Origin: Caproiciproducens galactitolivorans
GTDB taxonomy: Bacteria > Bacillota > Clostridia > Oscillospirales > Acutalibacteraceae
Direction: 5' to 3'
Length of the DNA stretch: 64,000 nucleotides
NCBI RefSeq assembly: GCF_004768785.1
Contig: NZ_SRMQ01000010.1
Span: 32,062-96,061 of the forward strand
The first letter of the stretch is position 1; each line of letters starts with the position of its first letter. The notes beneath the pieces were generated by a model. That model was not told the DNA's origin, did no database searches, and saw only the letters and a list, made by a program, of their open reading frames with translations. The position numbers were made by a program, and so were the translations under genes. Positions 1 through 9,636 of the stretch are shown one piece after another.

Positions 1-90
1 TATATTTCCTATACGCAGAAATATAGGGAAAATATGAAATTTTTCAAAGATTACATTGCAAATGCAGGGATTTTGTAGCCGTATATTTAC

Positions 91-119
91 TTGACTTTAG
101 GCATGCGCTGATATATATT
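91..119 (+). promoter_or_regulatory. Likely promoter of the citrate synthase gene
   Basis: TTGACT (91-96) and TATATT (114-119) are separated by 17 bases, a good housekeeping sigma-factor match. The leader that follows holds a short CTGCC/GGCAG stem (159-179) and a run of T, which could be a weak attenuator but is too short to call. Confidence 0.6.
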
Positions 120-203
120 AAGAATATCAGCATAAAAAAGCTCATGGCGCTGTCGGTTCTGCCACACGGAACAGGGCAGTCTTTTTTAAATTTGTGTGGA
201 GAA

Positions 204-1589
204 ATGGTGTGTATCATGGCAGAAATTGTTCTTGAGCAAGATGATCCGGGGCTTCGGGGCTTGTGCGACGAATTCAGAGCCAATAATAAGATTCCCCCGG
301 AAAAATTTGAATTGTATCAGGTGAAGCGCGGCCTGCGCAATCCGGACGGAACAGGCGTTATGGCCGGCCTTACCACGATTTGTAATGTACATGGCTACTT
401 AATCGCGGACGGCGAACGGATTCCGGACGAAGGAAAGCTTACATACCGCGGCATCGACGTGAACGATATTGTTAATGGATGCATTGCGGATAACCGTTTT
501 GGTTACGAGGAGGTTGCATGGCTTTTGCTTTTCGGCGAGCTGCCGAGCAAGGAACAGCTCCAAACCTTTGTCCGCACGCTGAACAGTTATCGTGAGCTCC
601 CCGAATACTTCGCCGAGGATATGATTATTAAAGCGCCTTCAAAAAACATTATGAACAAGCTGGCGCGTTCCGTCCTGGCACTTTACTCCTACGATGAAAA
701 TCCGGACGACACATCGCTAGAAAACAATATGCGGCAGGCAATCCAACTGATTGCTCGGCTTCCTACGATTATGACGTACGCCTATCAGGTGAAAAGGCGC
801 CACTTTGATAAAAAGAGCATGTATTTCCATCCGATTGACCCGAAGCATTCCACGGCGCAGTCCATTCTGAATGCGATCCGGCCGGACAGGAGTTTTACGG
901 ATGAAGAAGCGAAGCTGCTCGACCTTTGCCTGATGCTTCACGCAGAGCACGGCGGCGGCAACAACTCCACCTTTACCGTCCGCGTCCTTTCTTCAACCGG
1001 TACGGACACGTATTCCGCGATTGCGGCCGCAATCGGTTCCCTGAAAGGTCCGCGCCATGGCGGCGCCAACCACAGGGTCATGATGATGATGAGGGACATC
1101 ATGGAGAATGTGCACAATTGGGAGGACGAAACCGAGCTTTCCCGATACCTTGTTAAAATTGTCCGCGGGGAGGCCGCCGACCATTCCGGCTTAATATATG
1201 GAATGGGACACGCGGTTTATACGCTTTCTGACCCGAGAGCCGTTATCCTGAAGAACAAGGCCCGCAGGCTGGCGGAAGAAAAGGATATGCTGAAAAAGTT
1301 CGAACTGTTTGAGCGGGTGGAAAAGCTGGCTCCCGACGCGTTCGCCAAGGTAAAGGGCGAGCGGAAGGTCATCTCAGCCAACGTGGACTTTTATTCCGGC
1401 CTAGTTTACGAGATGCTGGGAATCCCAAGCGACCTGTATACCCCGCTTTTCGCCATTTCCCGTATTGCCGGCTGGTGCGCCCACCGTATGGAGGAAATGG
1501 AAACCTGCGGCAGAATTATGCGTCCTGCGTACCGGTCCCTGTCGAAAAGCAGGCCCTACATACCCCTTGAAAAACGCGACGCGCAGTGA
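204..1589 (+). CDS. gltA: Citrate synthase
   Basis: Condenses oxaloacetate and acetyl-CoA to citrate in the cytoplasm, the entry to the oxidative or glutamate-forming branch of the TCA cycle. The family signatures are present: HAEHGGGN near residue 245, KGPRHGGANH near residue 283 (active-site histidines) and ANVDFYSG near residue 395 (catalytic aspartate). About 460 residues is normal for the longer clostridial form. The frame is open back to 144, but GGAG at 198-201 favours a start among ATG 204, GTG 207 and ATG 216; I took 204, so the first few residues are uncertain. A membrane-protein gene follows after 15 bases and may be co-transcribed. Confidence 0.93.
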   Translation: MVCIMAEIVLEQDDPGLRGLCDEFRANNKIPPEKFELYQVKRGLRNPDGTGVMAGLTTICNVHGYLIADGERIPDEGKLTYRGIDVNDIVNGCIADNRFGYEEVAWLLLFGELPSKEQLQTFVRTLNSYRELPEYFAEDMIIKAPSKNIMNKLARSVLALYSYDENPDDTSLENNMRQAIQLIARLPTIMTYAYQVKRRHFDKKSMYFHPIDPKHSTAQSILNAIRPDRSFTDEEAKLLDLCLMLHAEHGGGNNSTFTVRVLSSTGTDTYSAIAAAIGSLKGPRHGGANHRVMMMMRDIMENVHNWEDETELSRYLVKIVRGEAADHSGLIYGMGHAVYTLSDPRAVILKNKARRLAEEKDMLKKFELFERVEKLAPDAFAKVKGERKVISANVDFYSGLVYEMLGIPSDLYTPLFAISRIAGWCAHRMEEMETCGRIMRPAYRSLSKSRPYIPLEKRDAQ

Positions 1590-1604
1590 TAACGGAAGGA
1601 AGAT

Positions 1605-2606
1605 ATGATGAAAATTAAAAATGCCTGGATTGTCTTTGCTGTTACATTGCTGATTACCCTTCCGCTCCGGCTGTATCAAATCTGCTTCTTAAGCGAAGAA
1701 GGCACAGGATTTTATACCGACGGAATTCGGACGACGGCAATGATTTCCTTTGTGCTTGCGGTTGGGGCCGCCCTGATGCTCATAATGTCTGCTATGGACC
1801 GCAGAAGCCGTGCACCCTACAGCCCGATTCGCAGCATTCCGGCCGCGGTTTTCGGGATTCTGACCGGCGTGGGCGTGATTGTGGGATGTGTCATAAGCCT
1901 TTTCGGAATTGAAAGCCTGCAAAGCCAGCTTGCCTATACTGCTTTAACAGTTCTTGGCGTTTTCGCAGCGATCGTATTGATTCTTGCCGGCTCCAACTTT
2001 GCGGCGGGGAAAAACACCTTTGAAAAACAGCCCCTTCTTGCGTTGGTACCTTCCGTGTGGGGTTGCGCATGCCTTGTCGCCATGTTTATCCGTTTTGTGG
2101 CCGTTGTGAATGTGGCGGAAAATATTTACGATACTTTTACAGTAATTTTTATTTTGCTGTTCCTGTTCCATCAGGCAAAGCTGCTTGCACGTATAGATGA
2201 TGAAAAAAGTGGAAAAATGATTTATATGTTTGGCATTCCGGCGGCGCTCATGGCCCTGTTAACCGGCATCACCGGCACCGTGGAGCAGATAATCCATGTT
2301 ACCCGCCAGGGACTGTTCCCGTCCGGCTTCTACCCGGCCAATATTCTCTTTGCGCTGTATATTCTTTTCTTCCTTGCGGCGGTTTCCAAAAATTCAGTTG
2401 TCCGGGTGTCCGCCGATATTCAGGAATTTGCGCGGGATCCGGCGCAAACGGCAGAAAGTGGAACGGAGGAAGGAGAAACAGAGGAAGAGAATGCCGAACC
2501 GATCCAGGAGAGCTGTTTAGAGTATCTTACAAGGACCTACGGCAGCGATATCTGCTTTTTTAATCATACAAGCAGCCCTTTTCTGAAGAGAATTGAAAAA
2601 AGCTAG
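1605..2606 (+). CDS. Polytopic membrane protein of unknown function
   Basis: I do not recognise the family. The protein has about 333 residues with seven or eight hydrophobic segments in its first 265 residues, starting at residue 7, then a hydrophilic acidic tail rich in Glu (about residues 275-305) and a short C-terminal stretch. It is probably an integral inner-membrane protein with a cytoplasmic acidic tail. ATG 1605 is followed directly by a second ATG at 1608; the AAGGAAG ribosome site at 1594-1600 fits either. It follows gltA closely and precedes gap, suggesting read-through from gltA, but nothing in the sequence shows a shared function. Confidence 0.7.
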   Translation: MMKIKNAWIVFAVTLLITLPLRLYQICFLSEEGTGFYTDGIRTTAMISFVLAVGAALMLIMSAMDRRSRAPYSPIRSIPAAVFGILTGVGVIVGCVISLFGIESLQSQLAYTALTVLGVFAAIVLILAGSNFAAGKNTFEKQPLLALVPSVWGCACLVAMFIRFVAVVNVAENIYDTFTVIFILLFLFHQAKLLARIDDEKSGKMIYMFGIPAALMALLTGITGTVEQIIHVTRQGLFPSGFYPANILFALYILFFLAAVSKNSVVRVSADIQEFARDPAQTAESGTEEGETEEENAEPIQESCLEYLTRTYGSDICFFNHTSSPFLKRIEKS

Positions 2607-2624
2607 TTAAAATTATATCAAATC

Positions 2625-2653
2625 ACTTGTAAAATGGCGTAGAATGCTATAAA
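2625..2653 (+). promoter_or_regulatory. Weak candidate promoter of the GAPDH gene
   Basis: TATAAA at 2648-2653 is a reasonable -10 box. The best -35 match upstream is around ACTTGTA (2625-2631), which is poor. It precedes the strong AGGAGG ribosome site at 2679-2684 of the GAPDH gene. Confidence 0.4.
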
Positions 2654-2672
2654 ATAGGAAAAGAAACAATAA

Positions 2673-3715
<1,043 letters not shown>

Positions 3716-3800
3716 ACCCGCATTAAACCTAGGTTTTTTGAAGGTTTGACTTAATTGGTATGCTTCGGTCGAATCAGTTGTATTGTGAATAAACCGTTTT

Positions 3801-3812
3801 TGTTATGACAAC
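3801..3812 (+). repeat. Left copy of a 12-base repeat flanking the attachment core
   Basis: TGTTATGACAAC occurs here and again at 18683-18694 near the right end. Paired short direct repeats about 90 bases outside each side of the core are where integrase or excisionase arm sites are expected. Here the motif lies in an AAACCGTT/AACGGTTT stem (3791-3818), and a TCGTAT/ATACGA palindrome follows at 3826-3839. Confidence 0.5.
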
Positions 3813-3870
3813 GGTTTCCGTTGTATCGTATTTATACGAGTAACTAAATGGCTATCATAACGCAAGATTT

Positions 3871-3913
3871 ACACCCTTTGTTATTTTGTTTTTTGCAAAT
3901 TAACAAGGGGTGT
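3871..3913 (+). promoter_or_regulatory. Leader hairpin covering the integrase ribosome-binding site
   Basis: ACACCCTTTGTTA (3871-3883) pairs with TAACAAGGGGTGT (3901-3913) with one mismatch and a 17-base loop. The right arm contains AAGGGG (3905-3910), the ribosome-binding site of the integrase starting at 3920. Folding should hide that site; the hairpin is also followed by a T-rich stretch, so it might end transcription instead. Confidence 0.6.
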
Positions 3914-3919
3914 TTTGTT

Positions 3920-4825
3920 ATGTTATTGAAAGACCTGTCAGAAGAATTCAAGTTCAATTGTCAATGCAGAAAGTTGTCTGAAAAGACAACAAGCAACTAC
4001 AACAAACAGGTAAATTATCTTCTTAGGTATCTTGAGGACGAGCATAATGTAACGCAGTTAGAGGACGTTAAACCACAGCAAATTAAACAGTTTCTTATCA
4101 TGATGCAAAAGAAAGGGAGAAAGCCGCAATATATCAATGATCTATTGAAAGCGTTCAAGTGTTTTTTTAAGTATCTGCAAGAGGAAGAATATACAACGGA
4201 TTTGATTACTGAAAAGATTAAGAATGTTAAACAACCGAAAGTGATAATTCAAACTTTTACAGATGATGAAGTTAAGCGAATGGTTCAATTTTATTCCGGC
4301 AATGACTACCTGAATATTAGAAACAGAACAATACTGTGCTTATTCTTTGATACTGGTATTCGACTGAATGAACTTATCACATTAAGGGATGAGCAAATTC
4401 ATGATGATTATATTCTGATTCATGGTAAGGGAGATAAGGAAAGAGTTGTACCGAAATCACCTTATTTGGCTCGATGCCTTTTCAAGTATCAGATCGTTAA
4501 GAAGAGTTACTTTGAATACAGGACACAGAAGTATGACAATACCTTTTTGAGTAAGAACGGCAAACCATTAACACATGAAGCCATAGAACGAATGGTAAGG
4601 GTTACAGGCAAGGAATGTAAAGTTAATAGTAATATCAGGTGTAGTCCTCATACTTGCCGCCATACGTTCGCACAGATGCAATTAAAGAACGGTTTGGACA
4701 TCTATGCACTTTCAAGAATTATGGGGCATGAAAGCATATCAATCACGCAAAGATATTTAGAGGGATTAAAGGACAGAGATGTATTAGTTGCAGGAACTAA
4801 GACCAGTCCTTTAATGAATCTTTAA
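3920..4825 (+). CDS. int: Tyrosine recombinase (integrase) of Element 1
   Basis: Site-specific recombinase of the XerC/phage-integrase family, expected to recombine the 77-bp attachment core in gap. An N-terminal SAM-like core-binding domain (about residues 1-95) precedes the catalytic domain with TGIRLNEL (first arginine), HGKGDKER (lysine), HTCRHTFA (His-x-x-Arg) and GHESISITQRYL (histidine and nucleophilic tyrosine). At about 301 residues it is a compact, Xer-like enzyme without an obvious arm-binding domain. The frame is open from 3848, but ATG 3920 has AAGGGG nine bases upstream. It lies right beside attL and is co-directional with gap, whose displaced terminator leaves int open to transcription from the gap promoter. 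Confidence 0.93.
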   Translation: MLLKDLSEEFKFNCQCRKLSEKTTSNYNKQVNYLLRYLEDEHNVTQLEDVKPQQIKQFLIMMQKKGRKPQYINDLLKAFKCFFKYLQEEEYTTDLITEKIKNVKQPKVIIQTFTDDEVKRMVQFYSGNDYLNIRNRTILCLFFDTGIRLNELITLRDEQIHDDYILIHGKGDKERVVPKSPYLARCLFKYQIVKKSYFEYRTQKYDNTFLSKNGKPLTHEAIERMVRVTGKECKVNSNIRCSPHTCRHTFAQMQLKNGLDIYALSRIMGHESISITQRYLEGLKDRDVLVAGTKTSPLMNL

Positions 4826-4856
4826 AGGTATTAGTACAATATTAAAATAAGTAGTA

Positions 4857-4905
4857 TAATACTAATTGTATATTTACTTTAATGGTTTGTGTACAATTAG
4901 TATTA
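4857..4905 (+). terminator. Inverted repeat after the integrase, probable terminator
   Basis: A perfect 14-base inverted repeat, TAATACTAATTGTA (4857-4870) and TACAATTAGTATTA (4892-4905), is followed by TTATTTTG. The arms are AT-only in large part, so it is a modest terminator or a protein-binding palindrome. Confidence 0.5.
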
Positions 4906-5558
4906 TTATTTTGTGTAGTAATGATGGTAATGTATGGTGTAGGGAATAGAGGATAGTTATATTGTAAACTAATATTGTTACAATATTGTAATATCTAAAA
5001 TAATTTTTAAGGTATGTTCATGTTTCTAAAAAGTCGCTATGATTGAAATAACAACAAAAAACAGGTGCATAGCATTTCACTACACACCTGCAATCATAAT
5101 ATCAAATTTGTAACATACAATTATGCAATAATTATACACTGTTTATACATTTACTGATTATCTTCCGAATCGGCACTAATATTAGGCCTAATTCATGAGT
5201 TAGCAATAGGTAATTATACAAAATATGAATTTTGGATAATTGTAATTGTATATAATATCTAATAAATAGGGTATAATGTGCTGAATTACTTGTATATAAT
5301 GACTAATAATAATGACATATACCATATATTGTGATTAGGACAGAGGATAAAGGGTATAAACACAGCAATTTACCTGATATTTTCGGCATTTTAACAACAT
5401 GAAATAAAGATTTTATTTGATGATTGTGTGTCCAACACAGGGAAGTAATGAGTGTTTTATACATAAAATATACATTGTAGGATAGGGGATATAGGGGATA
5501 ATAGTACCCCCTTTTTCTCAGAATGTGCTATAGCTAACTCACTTTTTTTCTGCCAACA

Positions 5559-5695
5559 AAAATTTTAGGGTACGTTTTAGGGGGAGAAAATTTTCACATA
5601 CCTTATGTTAAATAGGAGCATGAAATTTCGTGCACCTGTCCCTCAAATATGAGGGTATACAAATCTGCATATCTTTAAACGTACCCAAAAATTTT
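5559..5695. repeat. Spaced 20-base inverted repeat, candidate cos/pac or origin structure
   Basis: AAAATTTTAGGGTACGTTTT (starting at 5559) is repeated in inverted form at 5676-5695 with two mismatches, about 97 bases apart. A run of T/C-rich and G-rich tracts lies between and beside the arms. It ends about 175 bases before the first structural gene. Confidence 0.55.
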
Positions 5696-5856
5696 AAGGA
5701 GGGCAAAATTTTACCCACCTCAACTTACAATAAATTCATTATAAAAAACATATAAATTTCAACTAAACTTTTCACCTATGAAATTATACCCCTAAACCCT
5801 TTTCTCTTGAATTTACTTTATTTTTACTTATTCCTGCTTATAAAAAACACTATTAG

Positions 5857-6222
<366 letters not shown>

Positions 6223-6235
6223 AGGGGGCAGAAGA

Positions 6236-7579
6236 ATGTATAATACGCTTAATTCTGCCTTTACTGACGCTCTTAAACGTGAAGGTAAGGTAATTACATC
6301 TTATTCAGATAACACGCCCTATACTGTCATATTTAAGCGTAATAGCGATACAAACCAACTACAAGACAAGTTGACAATATTCTATCCTGTATCTGAAGGA
6401 ATTCATGCCGGACAGTTATTAACATATGGTAATAAGCATTTTCTTACCTTGAATCAAGAATCGCCGGAAAATGATATTTATTATAAGTCCGATTTAATTG
6501 AAACAAACGCTATACTTCACGCAATAACAAACGGTACAGAAATAAATGTGCCAGTATATGCCTATGACATTACAAATGGATTAACACAGAATAATAATGT
6601 AATTTCTCTTGTCAGCGGTGATATTCACATTATTGCAGAACCTAGTTTGATTCAATCACTGGCTATTGACAGCACATTTGATGCAGTAGGCAGACATTGG
6701 AAGATAGACAATATAATTTCAAAGGATAATGTAAAACACTTGTATTGTGAAGTTACTCAAACAACACATACCTATACTGTTTCGGTTACTGGTAATGATG
6801 CTTATCATAGGGGAGAATCTGCTCAATTAACCGCAACGGCAAAGGAAGATAGTACGATTATTAATAATGCTTCTTTTGTATGGACTTCTTCTGATACATC
6901 ACTGGCAACGGTAGACAATACAGGACTTGTTCAATTTGTTGGTGATGGCAACGTAACAATAACCGCAACATGGACAACACAAAATGTAAGCGGCACAAAA
7001 GAAATTTCAATTGTAGAACCAGATGTATATTCATTAGTAGTTACCGCTAATGATACCTATACAACTGCTGATACTCCTACACTTACGGCAATAGCACAGA
7101 AGAATGGTACAACGGATTCTACGGCAACAATAACATGGACTTCTTCTGATACAACGGTTGCCACAATTGACAGTACAGGTAAAGTAACTTTCTTAATTGC
7201 AGGTAGTGTAACCTTTACTGCCACATGGACAGAACAAAATATTACTGCTACAAAGACAGTGACAGTAACGCAAGCCGAAAATATGACTTGTACTATTACA
7301 TCTCCAAGTGCGGCAACAATTAAAGTAGGTATGAGTAAAACCTTAACTGCTCATTTCTGGAAAGGTAGTACAGAACAAACAGGAATAACACCTGTATGGA
7401 CTGTTATTCCCCCTACTGGTTATGAAAGCAATATTACATACACAACAAGCGGTATGACAATTACACTTACTGCGGCAAACAAAACGGCTATGATAGGTCA
7501 GTACATTAATGTAACATTGGCAGATTCAAACCATACTTGTAGTGCAACGTTACAAGTCAAGATTGTTTCTCTAATATAA
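6236..7579 (+). CDS. Neck-like structural protein with bacterial Ig-like (BIG2) domains
   Basis: 447 residues starting at ATG 6236 after a strong AAAGGGGGC site. Residues 1 to about 180 form a beta-rich domain whose spacing (short helix, then GQLLTYGNKHFLTLNQE and YYKSDLI) resembles head-closure or stopper proteins. Two clear BIG2 repeats follow at about 185-265 and 270-345, each with the TWTSSDT...A-T-D-TG pattern, then a third more divergent Ig-like domain to the end. Ig-like domains on phage heads and tails commonly serve weak surface or mucus binding (family knowledge). With no tail gene nearby, this may be the only exposed adhesive protein of the particle. The structural role is inference. 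Confidence 0.6.
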   Translation: MYNTLNSAFTDALKREGKVITSYSDNTPYTVIFKRNSDTNQLQDKLTIFYPVSEGIHAGQLLTYGNKHFLTLNQESPENDIYYKSDLIETNAILHAITNGTEINVPVYAYDITNGLTQNNNVISLVSGDIHIIAEPSLIQSLAIDSTFDAVGRHWKIDNIISKDNVKHLYCEVTQTTHTYTVSVTGNDAYHRGESAQLTATAKEDSTIINNASFVWTSSDTSLATVDNTGLVQFVGDGNVTITATWTTQNVSGTKEISIVEPDVYSLVVTANDTYTTADTPTLTAIAQKNGTTDSTATITWTSSDTTVATIDSTGKVTFLIAGSVTFTATWTEQNITATKTVTVTQAENMTCTITSPSAATIKVGMSKTLTAHFWKGSTEQTGITPVWTVIPPTGYESNITYTTSGMTITLTAANKTAMIGQYINVTLADSNHTCSATLQVKIVSLI

Positions 7580-7594
7580 AGGCAGGTGAAATAA

Positions 7595-7870
7595 ATGGAC
7601 GTTCAGGCAATTACACAGATTATTAGTACAGTTGGCTTCCCTATTGCCGCTTGTATCGGTTTGGGTTGGTTTGTCTATCATTTTGTGAATAAGGTTACAA
7701 ATGATTCAACCGCAAGGGAACAATTACTTATGCAGCACCTTGAAGATCAAAATAATGTACTTACTGAAATCAGCAAGAACATGGATAAAATGAGTACCAC
7801 ATTGGATAATATGAACCAACGACTTTCCATAGTGGAAATGAAGGTGGAAACTAAAGTACAGGGGAATTAA
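7595..7870 (+). CDS. Small membrane protein, holin-like (YvrJ/BhlA type)
   Basis: 91 residues with one N-terminal membrane segment (about residues 10-30, with a GFPIAACIGLGWFVYHF core) and a hydrophilic coiled-coil tail. ISTVGFPIA followed by a charged helical tail is the pattern of YvrJ-family and UviB/BhlA-type phage holin-like proteins. It might permeabilise the membrane or anchor capsid assembly, but no endolysin accompanies it, which is unusual if it is a true holin. It follows the Ig protein by 15 bases, and the next zinc-ribbon frame overlaps its end. Confidence 0.55.
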   Translation: MDVQAITQIISTVGFPIAACIGLGWFVYHFVNKVTNDSTAREQLLMQHLEDQNNVLTEISKNMDKMSTTLDNMNQRLSIVEMKVETKVQGN

Positions 7871-8018
7871 ATATAAACGGTGTATTGATTGTGGTAGTTT
7901 GTTTTTAATTGGAGTTGGTGTAAAAAATAAGAAACGATGTGATGACTGTCAAGAAATAGCAGATAGAAGGTTAAAATCTATTCGTAATAAAAAATATTAT
8001 GATAACCATAAAGATTAA
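7842..8018 (+). CDS. Zinc-ribbon ORF, copy 1, without a standard start
   Basis: The frame is open from 7842 to the stop at 8016-8018 and encodes CIDCGSLFLIGVG...CDDC followed by a basic tail, a CxxC...CxxC zinc ribbon like copies 2 and 5. There is no ATG, GTG or TTG before the first CxxC. The frame overlaps the 3' end of the holin-like gene, so it is either expressed by a rare ATT start, by frameshifting from the upstream gene, or is a decayed copy. Confidence 0.45.
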   Translation, partial: RWKLKYRGIKYKRCIDCGSLFLIGVGVKNKKRCDDCQEIADRRLKSIRNKKYYDNHKD

Positions 8019-8046
8019 GACGGTTTTTATTTTTATAAAAATATTG

Positions 8047-8083
8047 AAAAAGTCCAGTAACCATGCGGTTTTCTGGACTTTTT
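8047..8083 (+). terminator. Array hairpin 1
   Basis: AAAGTCCAGTAACC-ATGC-GGTTTTCTGGACTTT with a T run. Its stem differs from the later copies at paired positions (AACC/GGTT and CCAG/CTGG), so pairing is kept while sequence changes. Confidence 0.7.
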
Positions 8084-8373
8084 ATTTTTAGTAATTATTA
8101 TCAAAAACATTAACAAACCGCAGTATAAAGCCATTTTTACTAATTTACTAATTTTAAATTAGTTCGTCAACTATGGAGAACTGCATCAAATATTTTAAAT
8201 GTAGAACGCACAAATTAAAAGTGTTACGCTAACAAATCTAAAGTTAATCGGCTTTAAGCCTAGCAAATATCAAATATTATCGGCATAGTATTAATTTTCA
8301 TATATATGGTAAGAGATATTAATATACTAGACGTTTGTTTTAAAATGATTTTCGAGAATTGGGTTATGAATAT

Positions 8374-8544
8374 ATGAAGTATTGCAATGATGGGAAATTT
8401 ATCAAGTGTGTTGATTGCGGAAGATTAATAAAATTATATTCCAAGGATAATCAAACAGTACGTTGTGATAAATGTCAACATAAAAGAGATATTAAGCGTC
8501 AAAACAAATGGAGAGATGAGTGGAGGAAACGTCAGAAAAAGTAA
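8374..8544 (+). CDS. Zinc-ribbon small protein, copy 2
   Basis: About 56 residues with CVDCG near residue 11 and CDKC near residue 30, then a very basic, Arg/Lys/Trp-rich tail. The two CxxC pairs should bind one zinc ion; the basic tail suggests nucleic-acid binding. A TTG start at 8359 is possible, but ATG 8374 is the first standard start; neither has a good ribosome site. This is the only intact two-CxxC member inside the hairpin array proper. Function unknown; a role in processive antitermination across the hairpins is speculation. Confidence 0.5.
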   Translation: MKYCNDGKFIKCVDCGRLIKLYSKDNQTVRCDKCQHKRDIKRQNKWRDEWRKRQKK

Positions 8545-8579
8545 CTTGGAATACGTAGCAAATTAAAAGTTAAACTCTT

Positions 8580-8614
8580 AAAACTCCTAGAGCCATGCGG
8601 ACTTTGGGAGTTTT
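8580..8614 (+). terminator. Array hairpin 2
   Basis: Same plan as the consensus with the ATGC loop; the distal arm is GGACTTTGGGAGTTTT, followed by AATTTTT. Confidence 0.65.
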
Positions 8615-8707
8615 AATTTTTATATATGTAAATTCCTAATATGATAAGGTAGAGATTAATTTTTAATCAATTAGTTTATATAATACCCCAATATACTATA
8701 TCATATT

Positions 8708-8809
8708 CGTATTCCAAAAGATAATCAAACAGTACGTTGTGATAAATGTCAACATATACATTTGCAACAGTTGTGGAGAGAATCTAAGCGTAAGCAAAGA
8801 ATGTCCTAA
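8708..8809 (+). pseudogene. Zinc-ribbon fragment, copy 3
   Basis: Reads RIPKDNQTVRCDKCQHIH and a basic tail to a stop at 8807-8809. It keeps only the second CxxC of copy 2 and has no start codon; the preceding bases (ccccaatatactatatc...) are shared with copy 4, marking the same deletion or duplication boundary. Confidence 0.6.
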
Positions 8810-8833
8810 GCACAAATTAAAAGTTAAACCATT

Positions 8834-8870
8834 AAAACTCCTAGAGCCATGCGGCTTCTGGGAGTTTTTT
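8834..8870 (+). terminator. Array hairpin 3
   Basis: Consensus form with full-length stem, ATGC loop and six T, a good intrinsic terminator in its own right. Confidence 0.75.
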
Positions 8871-8947
8871 CATTCCCTTTATATATACAGTATGGAAAAA
8901 CATAAAAATTAGTATTTTATACAGCACAAATTAAAAGTTAAACTCTT

Positions 8948-8984
8948 AAAAACTTAGTACCAATGCGGTTTCTGGGAGTTTTTT
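8948..8984 (+). terminator. Array hairpin 4
   Basis: AAAACTTAGTACC and GGTTTCTGGGAGTTTT around an AATGC loop; pairing is less perfect than in copy 3. TATAAT follows at 8993-8998. Confidence 0.6.
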
Positions 8985-9046
8985 GTTTTTTATATAATAT
9001 TGGTAAAGAAAAAATCTGTATAGCACAAATTAAAAGTTAAACCCTT

Positions 9047-9083
9047 AAAAACTTAGTACCCATGCGACTTCTAGGAGTTTTTT
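9047..9083 (+). terminator. Array hairpin 5
   Basis: Close copy of hairpin 4, 99 bases downstream, with GACTTCTAGGAGTT as distal arm. TATAAT follows at 9092-9097. Confidence 0.6.
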
Positions 9084-9135
9084 GTTTTTTATATAATATT
9101 GGTAAAAGAAATAGTAAATATCCCAATATACTATA

Positions 9136-9252
9136 TCATATTCGTATGCTAAGGATAACCAAACAGTTCGTTGTGCAGAGTGTCAGCACAAAAGAGATAT
9201 TAAGCGTCAAAACAAATGGAGAGATGAGTGGAGGAAACGTCAGAAAAAGTAA
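9136..9252 (+). pseudogene. Zinc-ribbon fragment, copy 4
   Basis: Reads SYAKDNQTVRCAECQHKR and then the same basic tail as copy 2 to a stop at 9250-9252. The first CxxC and the start are missing. The DNA of its last 75 bases is almost identical to copy 2, showing a recent duplication or gene conversion. Confidence 0.65.
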
Positions 9253-9287
9253 CTTGGAATACGTAGCAAATTAAAAGTTAAACCCTT

Positions 9288-9324
9288 AAAACTCCTAGAG
9301 CCATGCGGCTTCTGGGAGTTTTTT
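9288..9324 (+). terminator. Array hairpin 6
   Basis: Consensus form, ATGC loop, six T; TATAAT follows at 9333-9338. Confidence 0.75.
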
Positions 9325-9441
9325 GTTTTTTATATAATATTGGTAAAGAAAAAGTCTTGTGGAACTTTTTAATTGAATAGCCTTTTTTTGTAACGCTAAC
9401 AAATTAAAAATTCCAAAGCACAAATTGAATAAAAATTGCTT

Positions 9442-9477
9442 AAAACTCCTAGAGCCATGCCGACTTTAGGACTTTTT
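9442..9477 (+). terminator. Array hairpin 7, eroded
   Basis: The proximal arm and the ATGC are kept, but the distal arm reads CGACTTTAGGACTTTTT, so only part of the stem can form. Confidence 0.5.
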
Positions 9478-9603
9478 GTTGTACCGCTATATATACAGTA
9501 TGGAAATACATAAATAATGATTTCCTACTGTTATATATTTTTTTGACTTAAAATCAAATAAAGCAAAGAATGTCCTAAGCACAATTTAATCTTTATAAAT
9601 CTC

Positions 9604-9636
9604 AAACTCCTAGAGCCATGCGGCTTTTAAGCATTT
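9604..9636 (+). terminator. Array hairpin 8, eroded
   Basis: Only the inner GAGCC-ATGC-GGCTT stem remains; the outer stem is lost. The DNA just before it repeats the end of copy 3 (AAGCAAAGAATGTCCTAAGC), so a further cassette has almost disappeared here. Confidence 0.45.

Noticed and set aside
9062..9274. 70-residue frame inside the array
   Set aside because: It runs out of frame across hairpin 5 and the zinc-ribbon fragment at 9136-9252, which explains the sequence better.
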